A stretch of 35,142 bases of DNA from Burkholderiaceae bacterium (GCA_947380285.1 CANCQD010000009.1:1-35142); one strand, 5' to 3'; shown: positions 1-11,340, counted from the stretch's first letter. A program made the numbers and translations. The notes: generated by a model not told the origin, from the letters alone.

Positions 1-24
1 CGTGCAGAAGGGAAAGCAGCATGA
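1..24 (+). CDS. nuoE: NuoE C-terminal end (partial), NADH dehydrogenase 24 kDa subunit
   Basis: Only the last seven codons and the TGA stop (22-24) lie in the window, reading R-A-E-G-K-A-A. The frame is open from the left edge, and the stop overlaps the nuoF start as ATGA, the usual sign of translational coupling. Identification as NuoE is inferred from position: it is the [2Fe-2S] subunit that pairs with NuoF and lies directly upstream of it in proteobacterial nuo operons. Nothing in these few residues is diagnostic by itself. Confidence 0.6.
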   Translation, partial: RAEGKAA

Positions 25-1319
25 CCAGCTTGCACGATCGCCATATCAAGCCTTTAATTCTTGCTGGATTAAATGGTGATAACTGGCGTTTAAAAGATTA
101 TGAAAGTCGTGGCGGCTATCAACAGCTACGTCGTTTGATTAATGACAAAGTGGCTCCTGATGCCATCATTGCAGAATTAAAAGCTTCATCACTTCGTGGT
201 CGTGGCGGTGCAGGCTTCCCAACGGGTTTGAAGTGGAGTTTTATGCCACGTCAATTTCCAGGACAAAAATATTTAGTTTGTAATAGTGACGAAGGTGAAC
301 CAGGGACTTTTAAAGACCGCGACATCATGCGTTACAACCCACACGCTTTGATCGAAGGCATGATCATTGGTGCTTACACCATGGGTATTAGCACTGGTTA
401 CAACTACATCCACGGCGAAATCTGGGAAGTGTATTCACGCTTCGAAGAGGCTTTGGAAGAAGCGCGTGCTGCGGGTTACTTGGGCGACAAAATTTTAGGT
501 AGTGATTTCTCTTTCCAATTGCATGCGTCTCCAGGTTGGGGTGCTTATATTTGTGGTGAAGAGACTGCGCTACTGGAGTCACTAGAGGGTAAAAAAGGTC
601 AACCACGCTTTAAGCCACCTTTCCCTGCTAGTTTTGGTTTGTATGGCAAGCCTACGACAATTAACAACACTGAGACATTTGCTGCTGTTCCATTCATTTT
701 GGCCATTGGTGGCCAGGCCTATTTAGATCTTGGTAAGCCGAATAACGGCGGCACAAAAATCTTCTCTATTTCTGGTGACGTTGTTCATCCAGGAAACTAT
801 GAAATTCCCTTGGGGACTCCATTTGCTGAGTTGTTGAAGCTTGCTGGTGGTATGCGTGATGGCGTTGCCTTAAAAGCTGTCATTCCTGGTGGATCTTCTG
901 CACCAGTGGTTCCTGGTGCGCAGATGATGGATCTGACCATGGATTACGACAGCATTGCTAAGGCAGGATCCATGCTGGGTTCAGGCGCGGTGATTGTGAT
1001 GAATGAAACGCGTTGTATGGTTCGCGCATTAGAGCGCTTGTCTTACTTCTATCATGAAGAATCATGTGGCCAATGTACTCCTTGCCGTGAAGGTACCGGT
1101 TGGTTGTGGCGCATTGTTCATCGTATTGAACATGGCCAAGGGCGTCCAGAAGATTTGGATTTGCTAAACGACGTAGCTGCCAATATTCAAGGTCGCACGA
1201 TTTGCGCTTTAGGTGATGCAGCAGCAATGCCAGTACGTGGCATGTTGAAGCATTACCTGGATGAATTCGCGTATCACGTAGAACATAAGCGCTGCTTAGA
1301 TTCTGCAATACCTTTATAA
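21..1319 (+). CDS. nuoF: NADH-quinone oxidoreductase subunit F (NADH- and FMN-binding)
   Basis: NuoF, 432 aa, accepts electrons from NADH at the tip of the peripheral arm of complex I, passes them to FMN and then to cluster N3. The glycine-rich GRGGAGFP (residues 60-67) and the GEE stretch at 179-181 are the conserved NADH/FMN site. The [4Fe-4S] ligands are visible as SCGQCTPC (C349, C352, C355) plus C395. The length is normal for the family. The ATG overlaps the nuoE stop by four bases (ATGA), and the upstream AAGGGAAAG can serve as ribosome-binding site. nuoG follows after about 26 bases. The gene is part of the long nuo operon whose promoter lies left of the window. Confidence 0.98.
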   Translation: MTSLHDRHIKPLILAGLNGDNWRLKDYESRGGYQQLRRLINDKVAPDAIIAELKASSLRGRGGAGFPTGLKWSFMPRQFPGQKYLVCNSDEGEPGTFKDRDIMRYNPHALIEGMIIGAYTMGISTGYNYIHGEIWEVYSRFEEALEEARAAGYLGDKILGSDFSFQLHASPGWGAYICGEETALLESLEGKKGQPRFKPPFPASFGLYGKPTTINNTETFAAVPFILAIGGQAYLDLGKPNNGGTKIFSISGDVVHPGNYEIPLGTPFAELLKLAGGMRDGVALKAVIPGGSSAPVVPGAQMMDLTMDYDSIAKAGSMLGSGAVIVMNETRCMVRALERLSYFYHEESCGQCTPCREGTGWLWRIVHRIEHGQGRPEDLDLLNDVAANIQGRTICALGDAAAMPVRGMLKHYLDEFAYHVEHKRCLDSAIPL

Positions 1320-1345
1320 AGATTTAGAGCACGGGATATCTAAAA

Positions 1346-3667
1346 GTGAGCATGGTAGAAATCGAATTAGATGGCAAGGTAGTAGAGGTTCCGCAAGGTT
1401 CGATGGTGATGCACGCCGCGAACAAGCTCGGCACCTATGTTCCTCACTTCTGCTATCACAAGAAACTCTCTATCGCTGCTAACTGCCGTATGTGTTTGGT
1501 AGAGGTTGAAAAAGCTCCTAAACCGTTGCCTGCTTGTGCCACTCCAGCGACACAAGGTATGAAGGTGTTTACACATTCTGCTAAGGCTGTTGAAGCTCAA
1601 CGATCTGTAATGGAATTTCTCTTAATTAACCACCCATTGGATTGCCCAATTTGCGACCAAGGTGGTGAGTGCCAGTTGCAAGACTTGGCTGTTGGTTACG
1701 GCAAATCAAATTCACGCTACGACGAAGAGAAGCGGGTGGTTTTCCATAAGAATGTAGGTCCGTTGATCTCCATGCAGGAAATGACTCGTTGCATCCATTG
1801 CACTCGTTGCGTCCGTTTTGGCCAAGAAGTTGCCGGCGTTATGGAATTAGGAATGGTCAACCGCGGTGAGCATTCAGAGATCACTACCTTTGTTGGTCAG
1901 ACGGTTGATTCAGAGCTATCTGGAAATATGATTGACTTGTGCCCAGTAGGCGCTTTAACCAGTAAGCCATTCCGTTACGCAGCCCGTACATGGGAACTCG
2001 GACGCAAACGTTCGGTCAGTCCGCACGACAGCTTGGGTGCTAATACTACGGTTCAAACTAAAGCTAATAAAGTAATGCGTGTTGTTGCTCTTGAAAATGA
2101 AGCAATCAATGAATGCTGGATTAGCGATCGTGATCGCTTCTCTTACGAAGGTTTAAACAGCACTGATCGTATTACATCACCAATGGTGAAGCAGGGCGGT
2201 CAATGGTTAGAGACGGATTGGCAGTCAGCTTTAGACTATGTGGCGCATTCGCTGAAAACCATCTCAGCGGAAAGTGGCTCAGAATCTATTGGTGCATTAG
2301 CTCACCCTATTTCGAGCACAGAAGAGTTGCATCTACTACAAAAGATGGTCCGTGGTTTGGGCTCTCAGCAGATCGATACCCGTTTACGCCAAACTGATGT
2401 GAAAGCTGCTGCAACTGCTCCATGGTTGGGAATGCCGCTTACTAAATTAAGCGAATTAGATCGCGCATTAATTGTTGGCAGCTTCTTGCGTAAGGATCAG
2501 CCAGTAATAGCAGCTCGCATTCGTACTGCTAGCAAGCGTGGTTTACAAGTAATGCGTATCGATGCAGGCGGCGATGACTGGTTAATCCCCAGCAGTGGTA
2601 TCACTGCTGCACCAAGCGCATGGCTAAACACATTGAGTGAAGTTGCACTGGCTGTTGCGAAAGCTAAGTCAACTACCGCACCCGCAGGTACATTTAACGT
2701 ATCGATTTCACCGGCAGCTCAGAAGATCGCAGATAGCTTGCTCTCAGGAGAGTCGACTGCTGTATTGCTGGGTTCCGCTGCAATTTCACATCACCATGCT
2801 TCTGATTTGCATGTCATGGCGCAGTTCATTGCAGAACAGACTGGTGCTACCTTAGGTTTCCTGCCTGTAGGCGGAAATGCTGTTGGTGCATCCTTAGTCA
2901 ACGCAAATGGTGCGGGCGTAGAGTCAGTTCTCTCTGGTGATCGTCGTGCAGTCATTTTGATGAATATTGAGCCAGATGCCGATTTACCAAACCCCGCTGC
3001 AGCGCGTACTGCTTTGGCAAATGCGCATACTGTTATTGCCTTGAGCGCTTACAAGAGCGCTGATTTGCTTGAGGTGGCCGATGTGATTCTGCCAATCGCC
3101 ACATTCACAGAAACAGTGTCAACCTTTGTCAATCTTGAAGGAAGAGTTCAAACAGTTCAGCCTTCAGTAAAACCTTTGGGTGATTCACGCCCAGCGTGGA
3201 AAGTGTTGCGTGTTTTGGGTGGTTTATTGGGCTTAGATGGATTCTTATTAAATGCACCTGAGGAAGTGTTGGGTGAGGCATTGGGTGAGGGTTATTGCAC
3301 CCGTTTGAGCAATCAAGCTTCCGGCAACTCCATTTCTAACGGCAATCTAGCGCCATTTAATGGTCTTGAGCGCTTAGCTGATGTCAATATTTATGCTGGC
3401 GACCAAATCGTACGTCGTTCATCAGCATTGCAATTAACGCGCGATGCTAAGCGCGGCAATCAAGTTGGATTAAATCAGAGCATATTTTCGGAATTAGGTC
3501 TTAAAGAAGGTGATGCGGTGCGCGTTACCCAAGGATCTCAATCAGTTGATATGCCAGCCACTCTAGAAGTCAATCTCGCGCCAGGTGCCGTCAGAATCTC
3601 TGCGGGCACCATGGCTAGTGCGAAATTGGGATCGATGTTTGGTCCAGTAACCGTTAGTAAAGCTTAA
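1346..3667 (+). CDS. nuoG: NADH-quinone oxidoreductase subunit G (iron-sulfur chain)
   Basis: NuoG, 773 aa, is the large iron-sulfur subunit of the peripheral arm and carries electrons from NuoF towards NuoI. Ligands are clear: [2Fe-2S] C36, C47, C50, C64; the His-Cys3 [4Fe-4S] site H96, C100, C103, C109; and a second [4Fe-4S] site C149, C152, C155, C199. The remainder is the molybdopterin-oxidoreductase-like domain, which carries no cofactor in complex I. Start choice is uncertain. GTG at 1346 has GGGA about ten bases upstream, while ATG at 1352 (M-V-E-I-E-L) is equally in frame and only two codons shorter. nuoH starts 8 bases after the stop. Confidence 0.97.
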   Translation: MSMVEIELDGKVVEVPQGSMVMHAANKLGTYVPHFCYHKKLSIAANCRMCLVEVEKAPKPLPACATPATQGMKVFTHSAKAVEAQRSVMEFLLINHPLDCPICDQGGECQLQDLAVGYGKSNSRYDEEKRVVFHKNVGPLISMQEMTRCIHCTRCVRFGQEVAGVMELGMVNRGEHSEITTFVGQTVDSELSGNMIDLCPVGALTSKPFRYAARTWELGRKRSVSPHDSLGANTTVQTKANKVMRVVALENEAINECWISDRDRFSYEGLNSTDRITSPMVKQGGQWLETDWQSALDYVAHSLKTISAESGSESIGALAHPISSTEELHLLQKMVRGLGSQQIDTRLRQTDVKAAATAPWLGMPLTKLSELDRALIVGSFLRKDQPVIAARIRTASKRGLQVMRIDAGGDDWLIPSSGITAAPSAWLNTLSEVALAVAKAKSTTAPAGTFNVSISPAAQKIADSLLSGESTAVLLGSAAISHHHASDLHVMAQFIAEQTGATLGFLPVGGNAVGASLVNANGAGVESVLSGDRRAVILMNIEPDADLPNPAAARTALANAHTVIALSAYKSADLLEVADVILPIATFTETVSTFVNLEGRVQTVQPSVKPLGDSRPAWKVLRVLGGLLGLDGFLLNAPEEVLGEALGEGYCTRLSNQASGNSISNGNLAPFNGLERLADVNIYAGDQIVRRSSALQLTRDAKRGNQVGLNQSIFSELGLKEGDAVRVTQGSQSVDMPATLEVNLAPGAVRISAGTMASAKLGSMFGPVTVSKA

Positions 3668-3675
3668 GGTACGAG

Positions 3676-4749
3676 ATGGATAATTTCTTGAACCTCATCA
3701 ATACTCAAGGCGAGGCCATTTTTGGCTCACTTTGGCCCTTAGTTTGGGCATTAGTTCGGATTGTCATCATCGTATTGCCGATGTTTGGATGCGTTGCTTA
3801 CTTAACTCTCTGGGAAAGAAAGTTAATCGGTTGGATGCATATTCGCCTTGGGCCAAATCGTGTTGGTCCTTTAGGTTTATTGCAGCCGATTGCCGATGCG
3901 TTAAAGCTATTGATGAAGGAGATTATTGCTCCTGCTCAAGCTAGTAAAGTTCTGTACTTTATTGCCCCAATTATGGTGATCATGCCTGCTTTTGCCGCAT
4001 GGGCTGTGATTCCATTTCAAGCGAAGATGGTGCTGGCCGATGTCAATGCAGGCTTGCTTTACATCATGGCCATTTCTTCGATTGGTGTTTACGGCGTGAT
4101 CTTGGCCGGTTGGTCATCTAATTCTAAATATCCATTCCTGGGCGCAATGCGTGCATCAGCGCAAATGATCTCTTATGAGATTGCCATGGGCTTTGCCTTG
4201 GTTACCGTGTTGCTCACTTCTGGCTCATTGAATTTGAGCACGATTGTTGCCTCACAAGAGCAGGGCTACTTTGCAAGTATCGGCCTGAATTTTCTGTCAT
4301 GGAATTGGTTGCCTCTATTGCCAATGTTCTTAATTTATTTCATCTCTGGTGTGGCTGAAACTAACCGCCATCCATTTGACGTAGTTGAGGGTGAATCTGA
4401 GATTGTTGCTGGACACATGGTTGAGTACTCAGGTATGTCTTTTGCCATGTTCTTCTTGGCTGAATATGCCAATATGATTTTGATTGCAGCGGTTGCATCC
4501 ATCATGTTCTTGGGCGGCTGGTTGCCTATCGTTGATTTGCCGATCTTGCGCGACATCCCAGGCTTCTTCTGGTTATTCGGTAAAACCTTCTTCCTCCTAT
4601 CTTGCGTAATTTGGTTGCGTGCAACATTGCCACGTTATCGATACGACCAAATCATGCGTTTGGGCTGGAAAATCTTTATTCCCATCTCAGTGTTCTGGGT
4701 GGTTGTTATCGGCGCTTGGGTAGTATCCCCATGGAATATTTGGAAATAA
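3676..4749 (+). CDS. nuoH: NADH-quinone oxidoreductase subunit H (quinone-site membrane subunit)
   Basis: NuoH, 357 aa, is the membrane subunit that links the quinone cavity to the proton channels. It has about eight hydrophobic segments. Family signatures are [20 protein letters not shown] (from residue 46), which lines the quinone channel, and AETNRHPFD (227-235) followed by the acidic loop VEGESE. The length matches bacterial NuoH. The ATG sits 8 bases after the nuoG stop, preceded by AAGGTACGAG. nuoI follows after 11 bases, so the gene is co-transcribed within the nuo operon. Confidence 0.98.
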   Translation: MDNFLNLINTQGEAIFGSLWPLVWALVRIVIIVLPMFGCVAYLTLWERKLIGWMHIRLGPNRVGPLGLLQPIADALKLLMKEIIAPAQASKVLYFIAPIMVIMPAFAAWAVIPFQAKMVLADVNAGLLYIMAISSIGVYGVILAGWSSNSKYPFLGAMRASAQMISYEIAMGFALVTVLLTSGSLNLSTIVASQEQGYFASIGLNFLSWNWLPLLPMFLIYFISGVAETNRHPFDVVEGESEIVAGHMVEYSGMSFAMFFLAEYANMILIAAVASIMFLGGWLPIVDLPILRDIPGFFWLFGKTFFLLSCVIWLRATLPRYRYDQIMRLGWKIFIPISVFWVVVIGAWVVSPWNIWK

Positions 4750-4760
4750 GTTGACCAATC

Positions 4761-5252
4761 ATGTTTAAGAAAATTTCCCAATTCCTCGATAGCTTGATGC
4801 TTAAAGACATCCTCACTGGCATGTCTATTACTGGTCGCTATCTATTTAAGCCAAAAATTACGATTCAATATCCAGAAGAGAAGACACCTTTGTCTGCTCG
4901 TTTCCGTGGTTTGCATGCACTTCGCCGCTATGAAAATGGTGAAGAGCGTTGCATTGGCTGCAAACTCTGTGAGGCGGTCTGCCCAGCTTATGCCATTACT
5001 ATTGAAACCGCTGAGCGAGATGATGGCACTCGTCGTACTAGTCGTTATGACATCGACCTCACCAAATGTATTTTCTGCGGCTTCTGTGAAGAGGCGTGCC
5101 CAGTGGATGCCATTGTAGAAACCAATATTTTTGAATATTTTGGCGATAAGCGTGGCGATCTGTATTTCACTAAAGAAATGCTTTTAGCTGTTGGCGATAA
5201 ATATGAAAAAGATATCGCTGTGAACCGTGCAGCTGATGCACCATACCGTTAA
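4761..5252 (+). CDS. nuoI: NADH-quinone oxidoreductase subunit I (8Fe ferredoxin-like)
   Basis: NuoI, 163 aa, carries clusters N6a and N6b that bring electrons to the last cluster before quinone. Two complete CxxCxxCxxxCP motifs are present: C64, C67, C70, C74 and C103, C106, C109, C113. The N-terminal amphipathic stretch (residues 1-30) is the usual membrane-surface anchor. The length is typical of alpha/betaproteobacterial NuoI. The gene lies between nuoH and nuoJ with short spacers (11 and 20 bases). Confidence 0.98.
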   Translation: MFKKISQFLDSLMLKDILTGMSITGRYLFKPKITIQYPEEKTPLSARFRGLHALRRYENGEERCIGCKLCEAVCPAYAITIETAERDDGTRRTSRYDIDLTKCIFCGFCEEACPVDAIVETNIFEYFGDKRGDLYFTKEMLLAVGDKYEKDIAVNRAADAPYR

Positions 5253-5272
5253 TCGAATCGAGCTGAACTAAT

Positions 5273-5920
5273 ATGACATTCGATCCATCTACTTTATTTG
5301 CCGCTTTCTTTTACGGATTTGCAGGCCTGTTAGTCATCTCCGCCTTGCGTGTGATCACAGCCCGCAACCCAGTCCACGCTGCATTGTTCTTAGTGCTGGC
5401 TTTCTTTTGTGCGTCTGGACTCTGGATGCTACTCAAAGCGGAGTTCTTAAGCTTAGCTCTGATTCTGGTTTATGTAGGCGCTGTAATGGTGCTGTTCTTA
5501 TTTGTGGTCATGATGTTAGATCTAGATATAGAGCATCTCCGCAGGGATTTTAAAAAGTATCTGCCAGTCGCCTTCTTAATGGGGGCGGTGATTGTTTTAG
5601 AGCTCTCGATTGTGATTATTCGTAGCTTTATTGGCACCAATGCACCGGTACAGCCTATGCCAGAAGAAATGATGGCTAACAATACTCAAGCCTTAGGCAT
5701 GTTGATCTTTGTTGACTATGTTTATGCGTTTGAAGTTGCTGGTGTCATTCTGTTAGTAGCCATTATTGCTGCGGTTGCTTTGACATTGCGGAATCGTAAG
5801 GACTCCAAAGCACAAAATATTCATGAGCAGGTCAATGTGGTTGCTGCAGATCGTATGCGTATTGTGAAAATGGGTTCTGACATGGCTGCAAAGCAAGATG
5901 CCAGAGGAGAGAAGAAATGA
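5273..5920 (+). CDS. nuoJ: NADH-quinone oxidoreductase subunit J
   Basis: NuoJ, 215 aa, is a five-helix membrane subunit next to NuoH and NuoK. It takes part in coupling quinone reduction to proton pumping. Hydrophobic segments are evident from residue 5 to about 175. The motif [18 protein letters not shown] (around residues 65-82) is the conserved broken-helix region of the family. The C-terminal 45 residues are charged and probably cytoplasmic. The stop codon overlaps the nuoK start by four bases (ATGA), so the two are translationally coupled. Confidence 0.97.
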   Translation: MTFDPSTLFAAFFYGFAGLLVISALRVITARNPVHAALFLVLAFFCASGLWMLLKAEFLSLALILVYVGAVMVLFLFVVMMLDLDIEHLRRDFKKYLPVAFLMGAVIVLELSIVIIRSFIGTNAPVQPMPEEMMANNTQALGMLIFVDYVYAFEVAGVILLVAIIAAVALTLRNRKDSKAQNIHEQVNVVAADRMRIVKMGSDMAAKQDARGEKK

Positions 5921-6225
5921 ACATCACTCTTGCCCATTATTTAGTGCTGGGTGCGATTCTGTTTGCGACCAGCGTTATCGGAATTTTCTTAAACCGCAAG
6001 AATGTCATCGTATTGCTGATGGCCATCGAATTAATGCTTCTTTCGGTCAATATGAACTTCGTAGCTTTCTCCCATTACTTGGGTGATATGGCGGGTCAAG
6101 TATTCGTATTCTTTATTTTGACTGTGGCAGCTGCTGAGGCAGCTATCGGCTTGGCAATTTTGGTTGTGCTCTTCCGTAAGGTTGACACCATTAATGCCGA
6201 AGATCTTGACCACCTAAAAGGCTAG
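5917..6225 (+). CDS. nuoK: NADH-quinone oxidoreductase subunit K
   Basis: NuoK, 102 aa, is a three-helix subunit related to MrpC. The two buried glutamates essential for proton translocation in the family are present: E38 in MAIELM and E74 in AAAEAAIG. The start ATG overlaps the end of nuoJ and is preceded by the strong ribosome-binding site GAGGAGAGAAG inside the nuoJ coding sequence. Only two bases separate its stop from the nuoL start. Confidence 0.98.
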   Translation: MNITLAHYLVLGAILFATSVIGIFLNRKNVIVLLMAIELMLLSVNMNFVAFSHYLGDMAGQVFVFFILTVAAAEAAIGLAILVVLFRKVDTINAEDLDHLKG

Positions 6226-6227
6226 TC

Positions 6228-8288
6228 ATGCAATTGACCTTAAACATCCCCGTACTCTGCGCAATTCCTTTGGCGCCATTAGTTGGCTCCATGATTGCCG
6301 GCTTCTTTGGTACTAAGCTTGGTGGTAACCGCATTGGACATGGCGCAAGTCAGTTTGTCACTATTTTGGGCGTAACAATTGCTTTTGTGCTGTCTTGCAA
6401 TGTTTTGGTCCAGGTAATGGATGGCTTTTATTTCAATGGCACGGTCTATCGCTGGATGCAATTGGGTGAACTGAATTTAGACATTGGCTTCTTGATTGAC
6501 CCGTTAACGGCAACGATGATGTGCGTAGTAACCTTTGTATCTTTGATGGTGCATATCTACACCATTGGCTATATGCAAGGCGAAGAGGGTTACAACCGGT
6601 TCTTTTCCTATATCTCCTTATTTACCTTTGCCATGCTAATGTTGGTAATGAGTAATAACCTTTTGCAACTGTTCTTCGGTTGGGAAGCGGTAGGCGTAGT
6701 TTCTTATTTGCTGATTGGCTTTTATTTTGAGCGCCAATCCGCTGTATTTGCCAATATGAAAGCCTTCTTGGTTAATCGTGTTGGTGACTTTGGATTTATT
6801 CTTGGTATTGGTATTTTGCTAGCCAGCACAGGCTCAATGCAGTATGACGTGATCTTTTCTCAGAACTCTGCATTGGCAGCACAAACACTCCCTGGCACCA
6901 GCTGGAATTTGATGACAGTTGCCTGTATCTGTTTATTTATTGGTGCAATGGGTAAGTCAGCTCAATTCCCATTACACGTTTGGCTGCCAGATTCAATGGA
7001 AGGCCCAACACCTATCTCTGCATTGATTCATGCGGCAACCATGGTTACCGCAGGTATCTTTATGGTGTCACGCATGTCGCCATTGTTTGAGCTTTCTGAT
7101 ACGGCATTGAGCTTTATCTTGGTGATTGGCTCTATTACCGCGCTCTTTATGGGATTCCTAGGCATCGTACAAAACGATATCAAGCGCGTAGTTGCCTATT
7201 CCACTTTGTCTCAGTTGGGTTACATGACTGTTGCCTTGGGTGTATCTGCTTATCCAGTCGCCATCTTCCACTTGATGACTCACGCTTTCTTTAAGGCCTT
7301 ATTATTCCTCGCTGCTGGTAGCGTTATTCTTGGTATGCATCATGAGCAAGACATGCGCAAGATGGGCGGTCTGTGGAAATATATGCCAATTACTTGCTTG
7401 ATGATGTTGTTGGGTAATCTGGCTCTAGTGGGTACGCCTTTCTTCTCAGGATTCTATTCAAAAGATTCCATCATTGAGGCAGTTGCCGCTAGCCATATTC
7501 CAGGTTCTGGATTCGCTTACTTTGCGGTTATGGCAAGCGTCTTCGTAACCGCTTTATATTCATTCCGTTTGTATTTTTATGTATTCCATGGCAAAGCTCG
7601 CTGGGGACATGAAAATTCTCATGCGCATGATGATCACCATGAACATGAAGAGCAGGGCGATGATCATGCTCACCATGGCTTAGCGCATGGTCAAAAACCG
7701 CATGAATCACCGCTTGTTGTGACATTGCCCTTGATTCTCTTGGCAATTCCATCTGTGATCATTGGTTTCTACACCATTTCTCCGCTGCTGTTCGGAACTT
7801 ACTTTGGGGATTCCATCTTCATTGATCTAGCGCGTCATCCAGTAATGAAAGAACTGGAAGATGAATTCCACGGCCCAGTTGCCATGGCAATTCATGCATT
7901 GACATCTCCTGTATTGCTGTTGGTAGTTCTTGGTGTATTGACTGCTGCTATTGGCTATCTATGGGCACCAAAATTACCTGGCAAAGTTGCTCTGGCGCTT
8001 GCCCCAATCAAAAAATTGCTTGATAACAAATACTACCTAGATGAATTGAATCAAGCTGTATTTGCTAAGGGTCTTATTTGGATCGGTGGCTTCTTATGGC
8101 ACCGCGGCGATCAAAAGATTATCGATGGTTTCTTTGTTAACGGCAGTGCGCATGCAGTAGGGCGCTTTGCTGGAGTAATTCGTCATTTGCAATCCGGTTA
8201 TCTCTATCACTATGCCTTCGCAATGATTGCAGGCTTAGCGGTATTGCTTGCTTGGGTTTTGTACGCTTACCTGCCTTTTGTTCGCTAG
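6228..8288 (+). CDS. nuoL: NADH-quinone oxidoreductase subunit L (antiporter-like, His-rich loop)
   Basis: NuoL, 686 aa, is the distal antiporter-like subunit of the membrane arm and carries the long lateral helix. Key proton-path residues are visible: E153 in FFGWEAVGVVSYLLIGF and K243 in GKSAQFPLHVWLPD, followed by the conserved EGPTPISALIHAATMVTAG. It is about 70 residues longer than the E. coli protein. Much of the excess is a hydrophilic loop at residues 461-492 (bases 7608-7703) with 11 histidines among 32 residues plus many Asp and Glu. Such histidine-rich loops are, from memory, common in betaproteobacterial NuoL. The gene is followed by nuoM after 24 bases. Confidence 0.98.
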   Translation: MQLTLNIPVLCAIPLAPLVGSMIAGFFGTKLGGNRIGHGASQFVTILGVTIAFVLSCNVLVQVMDGFYFNGTVYRWMQLGELNLDIGFLIDPLTATMMCVVTFVSLMVHIYTIGYMQGEEGYNRFFSYISLFTFAMLMLVMSNNLLQLFFGWEAVGVVSYLLIGFYFERQSAVFANMKAFLVNRVGDFGFILGIGILLASTGSMQYDVIFSQNSALAAQTLPGTSWNLMTVACICLFIGAMGKSAQFPLHVWLPDSMEGPTPISALIHAATMVTAGIFMVSRMSPLFELSDTALSFILVIGSITALFMGFLGIVQNDIKRVVAYSTLSQLGYMTVALGVSAYPVAIFHLMTHAFFKALLFLAAGSVILGMHHEQDMRKMGGLWKYMPITCLMMLLGNLALVGTPFFSGFYSKDSIIEAVAASHIPGSGFAYFAVMASVFVTALYSFRLYFYVFHGKARWGHENSHAHDDHHEHEEQGDDHAHHGLAHGQKPHESPLVVTLPLILLAIPSVIIGFYTISPLLFGTYFGDSIFIDLARHPVMKELEDEFHGPVAMAIHALTSPVLLLVVLGVLTAAIGYLWAPKLPGKVALALAPIKKLLDNKYYLDELNQAVFAKGLIWIGGFLWHRGDQKIIDGFFVNGSAHAVGRFAGVIRHLQSGYLYHYAFAMIAGLAVLLAWVLYAYLPFVR

Positions 8289-8312
8289 GCCTTTGTTACT
8301 TAAGTAGCCACT

Positions 8313-9779
8313 ATGATTCTTTCTTTTGCCATTTGGACCCCGATTGTTTTTGGACTCATTATTTTGTTTTATGGGTCTGAGAAGCCATCTGCTGGCGTTC
8401 GCTGGTTAGCACTCGTCGGTGCGGTGCTCGGATTCATTGCGACTCTGCCACTGATTATTAATTTTGATATTGCTAATCCTGGAATGCAGTTTGTAGAAAA
8501 ACTCAGTTGGATTCCACGCTACGACATCAACTATCACCTTGGTATTGACGGCATCTCAGTTTGGTTCATTGTTCTGACTGCTTTCATTAATATTATTGTG
8601 GTGATTGCCGCTTGGGAAGTAATCCAAACGAAAGTTTCTCAATACTTTGCTTCTTTCATGATCCTGTCTGGATTGATGATTGGCGTGTTCTCTGCATTAG
8701 ACGCATTACTTTTCTACGTATTTTTTGAAGCGACCTTAATTCCGATGTACATCATCATTGGTGTCTGGGGTGGTCACAATCGTATCTATGCAGCATTCAA
8801 GTTTTTCTTGTATACCTTGCTTGGATCCTTGTTGACTTTAGTTGCCATGCTTTATCTGTACAACGTGACTAATACGTTTGATATTTTGGCTTGGCAAAAT
8901 GCGCGCTTAGATATCGTGGTGCAGGTATTGTTGTTTGCTGCATTCTTCATGGCATTTGCGGTGAAGGTGCCAATGTGGCCATTGCATACTTGGTTACCGG
9001 ACGTTCACGTTGAGGCGCCTACTGGCGGTTCAGTAGTATTGGCGGCAATTATGCTGAAGCTGGGTGCTTATGGATTCTTGCGTTTCTCATTGCCAATCGC
9101 ACCAGATGCAAGCCAGTACTTAGGGCCATTCGTGATCTTCTTGTCTTTAGTTGCGGTGATCTATGTGGGCGCTGTTGCATTGGTCCAAAAGGATATGAAA
9201 AAGCTAGTTGCTTACTCATCTGTAGCGCATATGGGTTTTGTGACTTTAGGATTCTTTCTCTTCAGCCCATTGGGTATTGAAGGCGGCATCGTTCAAATGA
9301 TTTCTCACGGCTTTGTTGCGGGAGCTATGTTCCTGTCCATTGGGGTGCTCTATGACCGCATGCATACGCGTCAAATCGCTGATTACGGCGGAGTAGTGCA
9401 CCGTATGCCGGCGTTTACCGCTTTTGCGGTATTGATGGCTATGGCTAATTGTGGTTTGCCAGCGACCTCTGGTTTCGTAGGCGAGTTTATGGTGATATTG
9501 GCCGCCGTCGATTATGACTTTGTGATTGGTATTTTGGCTGCAACAGCATTGATTTTGGGTGCCGCTTATTCTCTGTGGATGGTAAAGCGTGTATTTTTCG
9601 GCACCATTAATAATGCTCATGTTGAGGAGCTCAAAGATCTCAATGCCCGCGAGTACTTCTTGATGGCAGTGTTATCTATCTGCGTCATTGGTATGGGCGT
9701 TTATCCAAAGCCATTTACTGACATCATTCACCCAGCTGTCATTAATCTGCTGCAGCATGTTGCTGTAAGCAAACTCTGA
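8313..9779 (+). CDS. nuoM: NADH-quinone oxidoreductase subunit M (antiporter-like)
   Basis: NuoM, 488 aa, is the second antiporter-like proton-pumping subunit, with about 14 membrane helices. The conserved glutamate in FYVFFEATLIPMYI is E139. The channel lysine in VKVPMWPLHTWLPDVH is K218. The motif EAPTGGSVVLA follows, as expected for the family. The length is normal. The gene lies 24 bases after nuoL and 10 bases before nuoN within the operon. Confidence 0.98.
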   Translation: MILSFAIWTPIVFGLIILFYGSEKPSAGVRWLALVGAVLGFIATLPLIINFDIANPGMQFVEKLSWIPRYDINYHLGIDGISVWFIVLTAFINIIVVIAAWEVIQTKVSQYFASFMILSGLMIGVFSALDALLFYVFFEATLIPMYIIIGVWGGHNRIYAAFKFFLYTLLGSLLTLVAMLYLYNVTNTFDILAWQNARLDIVVQVLLFAAFFMAFAVKVPMWPLHTWLPDVHVEAPTGGSVVLAAIMLKLGAYGFLRFSLPIAPDASQYLGPFVIFLSLVAVIYVGAVALVQKDMKKLVAYSSVAHMGFVTLGFFLFSPLGIEGGIVQMISHGFVAGAMFLSIGVLYDRMHTRQIADYGGVVHRMPAFTAFAVLMAMANCGLPATSGFVGEFMVILAAVDYDFVIGILAATALILGAAYSLWMVKRVFFGTINNAHVEELKDLNAREYFLMAVLSICVIGMGVYPKPFTDIIHPAVINLLQHVAVSKL

Positions 9780-9789
9780 GTAAGTACAA

Positions 9790-11289
9790 ATGCAAGCATT
9801 CGATCTATACGCCATCCTGCCGGAACTTGTTCTACTCGTTGTAACTTGCTTATTGCTGGTTGTCAGCGTTTATGTTCCTGAGAGAGTGACATCTACTCCA
9901 GGTGTAGAGCAAGACATCTTCCACACTCCACGTGCAGTTGGTTTTGTGTACTTCTTCTCACTCATCTTGTTGGTGTTCCTCATTTTCGCCCTTATTGGAC
10001 GTATGGGTGATCCCGCATTGGTAGCTATGAATGGTTTGTTTCAGTCTGATCCATTTTCAAACCTATTGAAGGCTTGTTCCTGTATCGCCGTATTAGTGAG
10101 CTTGATTTATTCCAAGCAATACTTGATGGATCGCGCTTTATTCCGCCCTGACTTTATTGTTTTGGCTTTACTTGCATTGCTTGGACAGTTTGTATTGATA
10201 TCAGGTGCAAATCTGTTGACTTTGTATCTCGGCCTAGAATTAATGGCTCTTCCTACCTATGCCTTAGTTGCAATGCGCCACAGTAGCGAGAAGAGTGTTG
10301 AAGCCGGTATTAAGTATTTCATCTTGGGAGCATTAGCCTCTGGTTTCTTACTCTACGGCATGTCCATGCTTTACGGTGTTACAGGATCACTTGATCTCAT
10401 TGAGATCTTCAAAGTTGTTGCCGATCCACGTGTTAATCATTTGGTCATGGCTTTTGGATTGGTGTTCATTGTTGCTGGCTTAGCCTTTAAGCTGGGTGTT
10501 GTTCCCTTTCATATGTGGGTGCCTGACGTTTATCAAGGCGCACCAACAGCTGTTACTTTAATGATTGCTGCAGCACCTAAGCTGGCTGCCTTTGCTTTGT
10601 TATTCCGTTTGCTGGTGAATACTTTACTGCCTTTACTGGGTGACTGGCAGCCAATGCTGGTCTTGCTAGCGGTCTTATCTCTTGTTGTTGGTAATGTGAC
10701 CGCAATTGCACAAACCAATATGAAGCGTATGTTGGCTTATTCTGCAATTGCGCAAATGGGCTTTGTACTCTTGGGTATGTTGTCTGTATTTGATGATCAT
10801 GCATTTAGTGCGGCCATGTTCTATTCAATCACCTACGTTTTGACAACACTGGGCACCTTCGGCTTGTTAATGGTTCTGTCACGCAAGGGCTATGACTGTG
10901 AAACCTTGGATGGTCTAAAGGGTCTAAATAAGAAGCACCCATGGTTTGCCTTTATTGGCCTAGTCATGATGTTCTCTTTGGCGGGCATTCCTCCTACAGT
11001 CGGATTTGCAGCGAAATTAGGTGTTTTAGAAGCCCTAGTAGATGCAGAGCATACCTTCTTGGCAGTTATCGCTGTGATGGCTTCTTTAGTGGGTGCCTTT
11101 TATTACTTGCGCGTAGTCAAGGTGATGTATTTTGATGAGCCTGAGCACGAGATCGCAGTTTCTGGATCGGGATTTGCCAAAGGCATTTTGAGCTTAAATT
11201 GCGTATTAGTCTTGGCACTTGGCATCGTTCCTGCAGGACTGATGAGTTTATGCTTAGATGCAATGCGTCGTACTTTACTGGGATCTTAA
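9790..11289 (+). CDS. nuoN: NADH-quinone oxidoreductase subunit N (antiporter-like)
   Basis: NuoN, 499 aa, is the third antiporter-like subunit and the last nuo gene here. The conserved glutamate in [15 protein letters not shown] is E150 and the channel lysine in [21 protein letters not shown] is K234. About 14 hydrophobic segments are present. An insertion near residues 30-50 (hydrophilic, [12 protein letters not shown]) lengthens the first loop slightly. The gene ends the operon: a strong hairpin with a T-rich tail follows about 20 bases after the stop. Confidence 0.98.
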   Translation: MQAFDLYAILPELVLLVVTCLLLVVSVYVPERVTSTPGVEQDIFHTPRAVGFVYFFSLILLVFLIFALIGRMGDPALVAMNGLFQSDPFSNLLKACSCIAVLVSLIYSKQYLMDRALFRPDFIVLALLALLGQFVLISGANLLTLYLGLELMALPTYALVAMRHSSEKSVEAGIKYFILGALASGFLLYGMSMLYGVTGSLDLIEIFKVVADPRVNHLVMAFGLVFIVAGLAFKLGVVPFHMWVPDVYQGAPTAVTLMIAAAPKLAAFALLFRLLVNTLLPLLGDWQPMLVLLAVLSLVVGNVTAIAQTNMKRMLAYSAIAQMGFVLLGMLSVFDDHAFSAAMFYSITYVLTTLGTFGLLMVLSRKGYDCETLDGLKGLNKKHPWFAFIGLVMMFSLAGIPPTVGFAAKLGVLEALVDAEHTFLAVIAVMASLVGAFYYLRVVKVMYFDEPEHEIAVSGSGFAKGILSLNCVLVLALGIVPAGLMSLCLDAMRRTLLGS

Positions 11290-11309
11290 TTCTTCTAAAC
11301 CAGTTTAAT

Positions 11310-11340
11310 AAAGGCTCCTACTTGGAGCCTTTGCTGTTTT
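11310..11340 (+). terminator. Intrinsic terminator closing the nuo operon
   Basis: Perfect nine-base inverted repeat AAAGGCTCC (11310-11318) and GGAGCCTTT (11324-11332) with loop TACTT, followed by GCTGTTTT. It lies about 20 bases after the nuoN stop and before the NUDIX gene, so it probably ends most nuo transcripts. Confidence 0.85.

Noticed and set aside
388..1308. Open frames on the - strand inside nuoF
   Set aside because: Fully inside nuoF, unlike any family I know, no ribosome-binding site; shadows of the real gene.
9246..9620. 124-codon open frame on the - strand inside nuoM
   Set aside because: Long but antisense to a conserved membrane-protein gene; composition fits a shadow.
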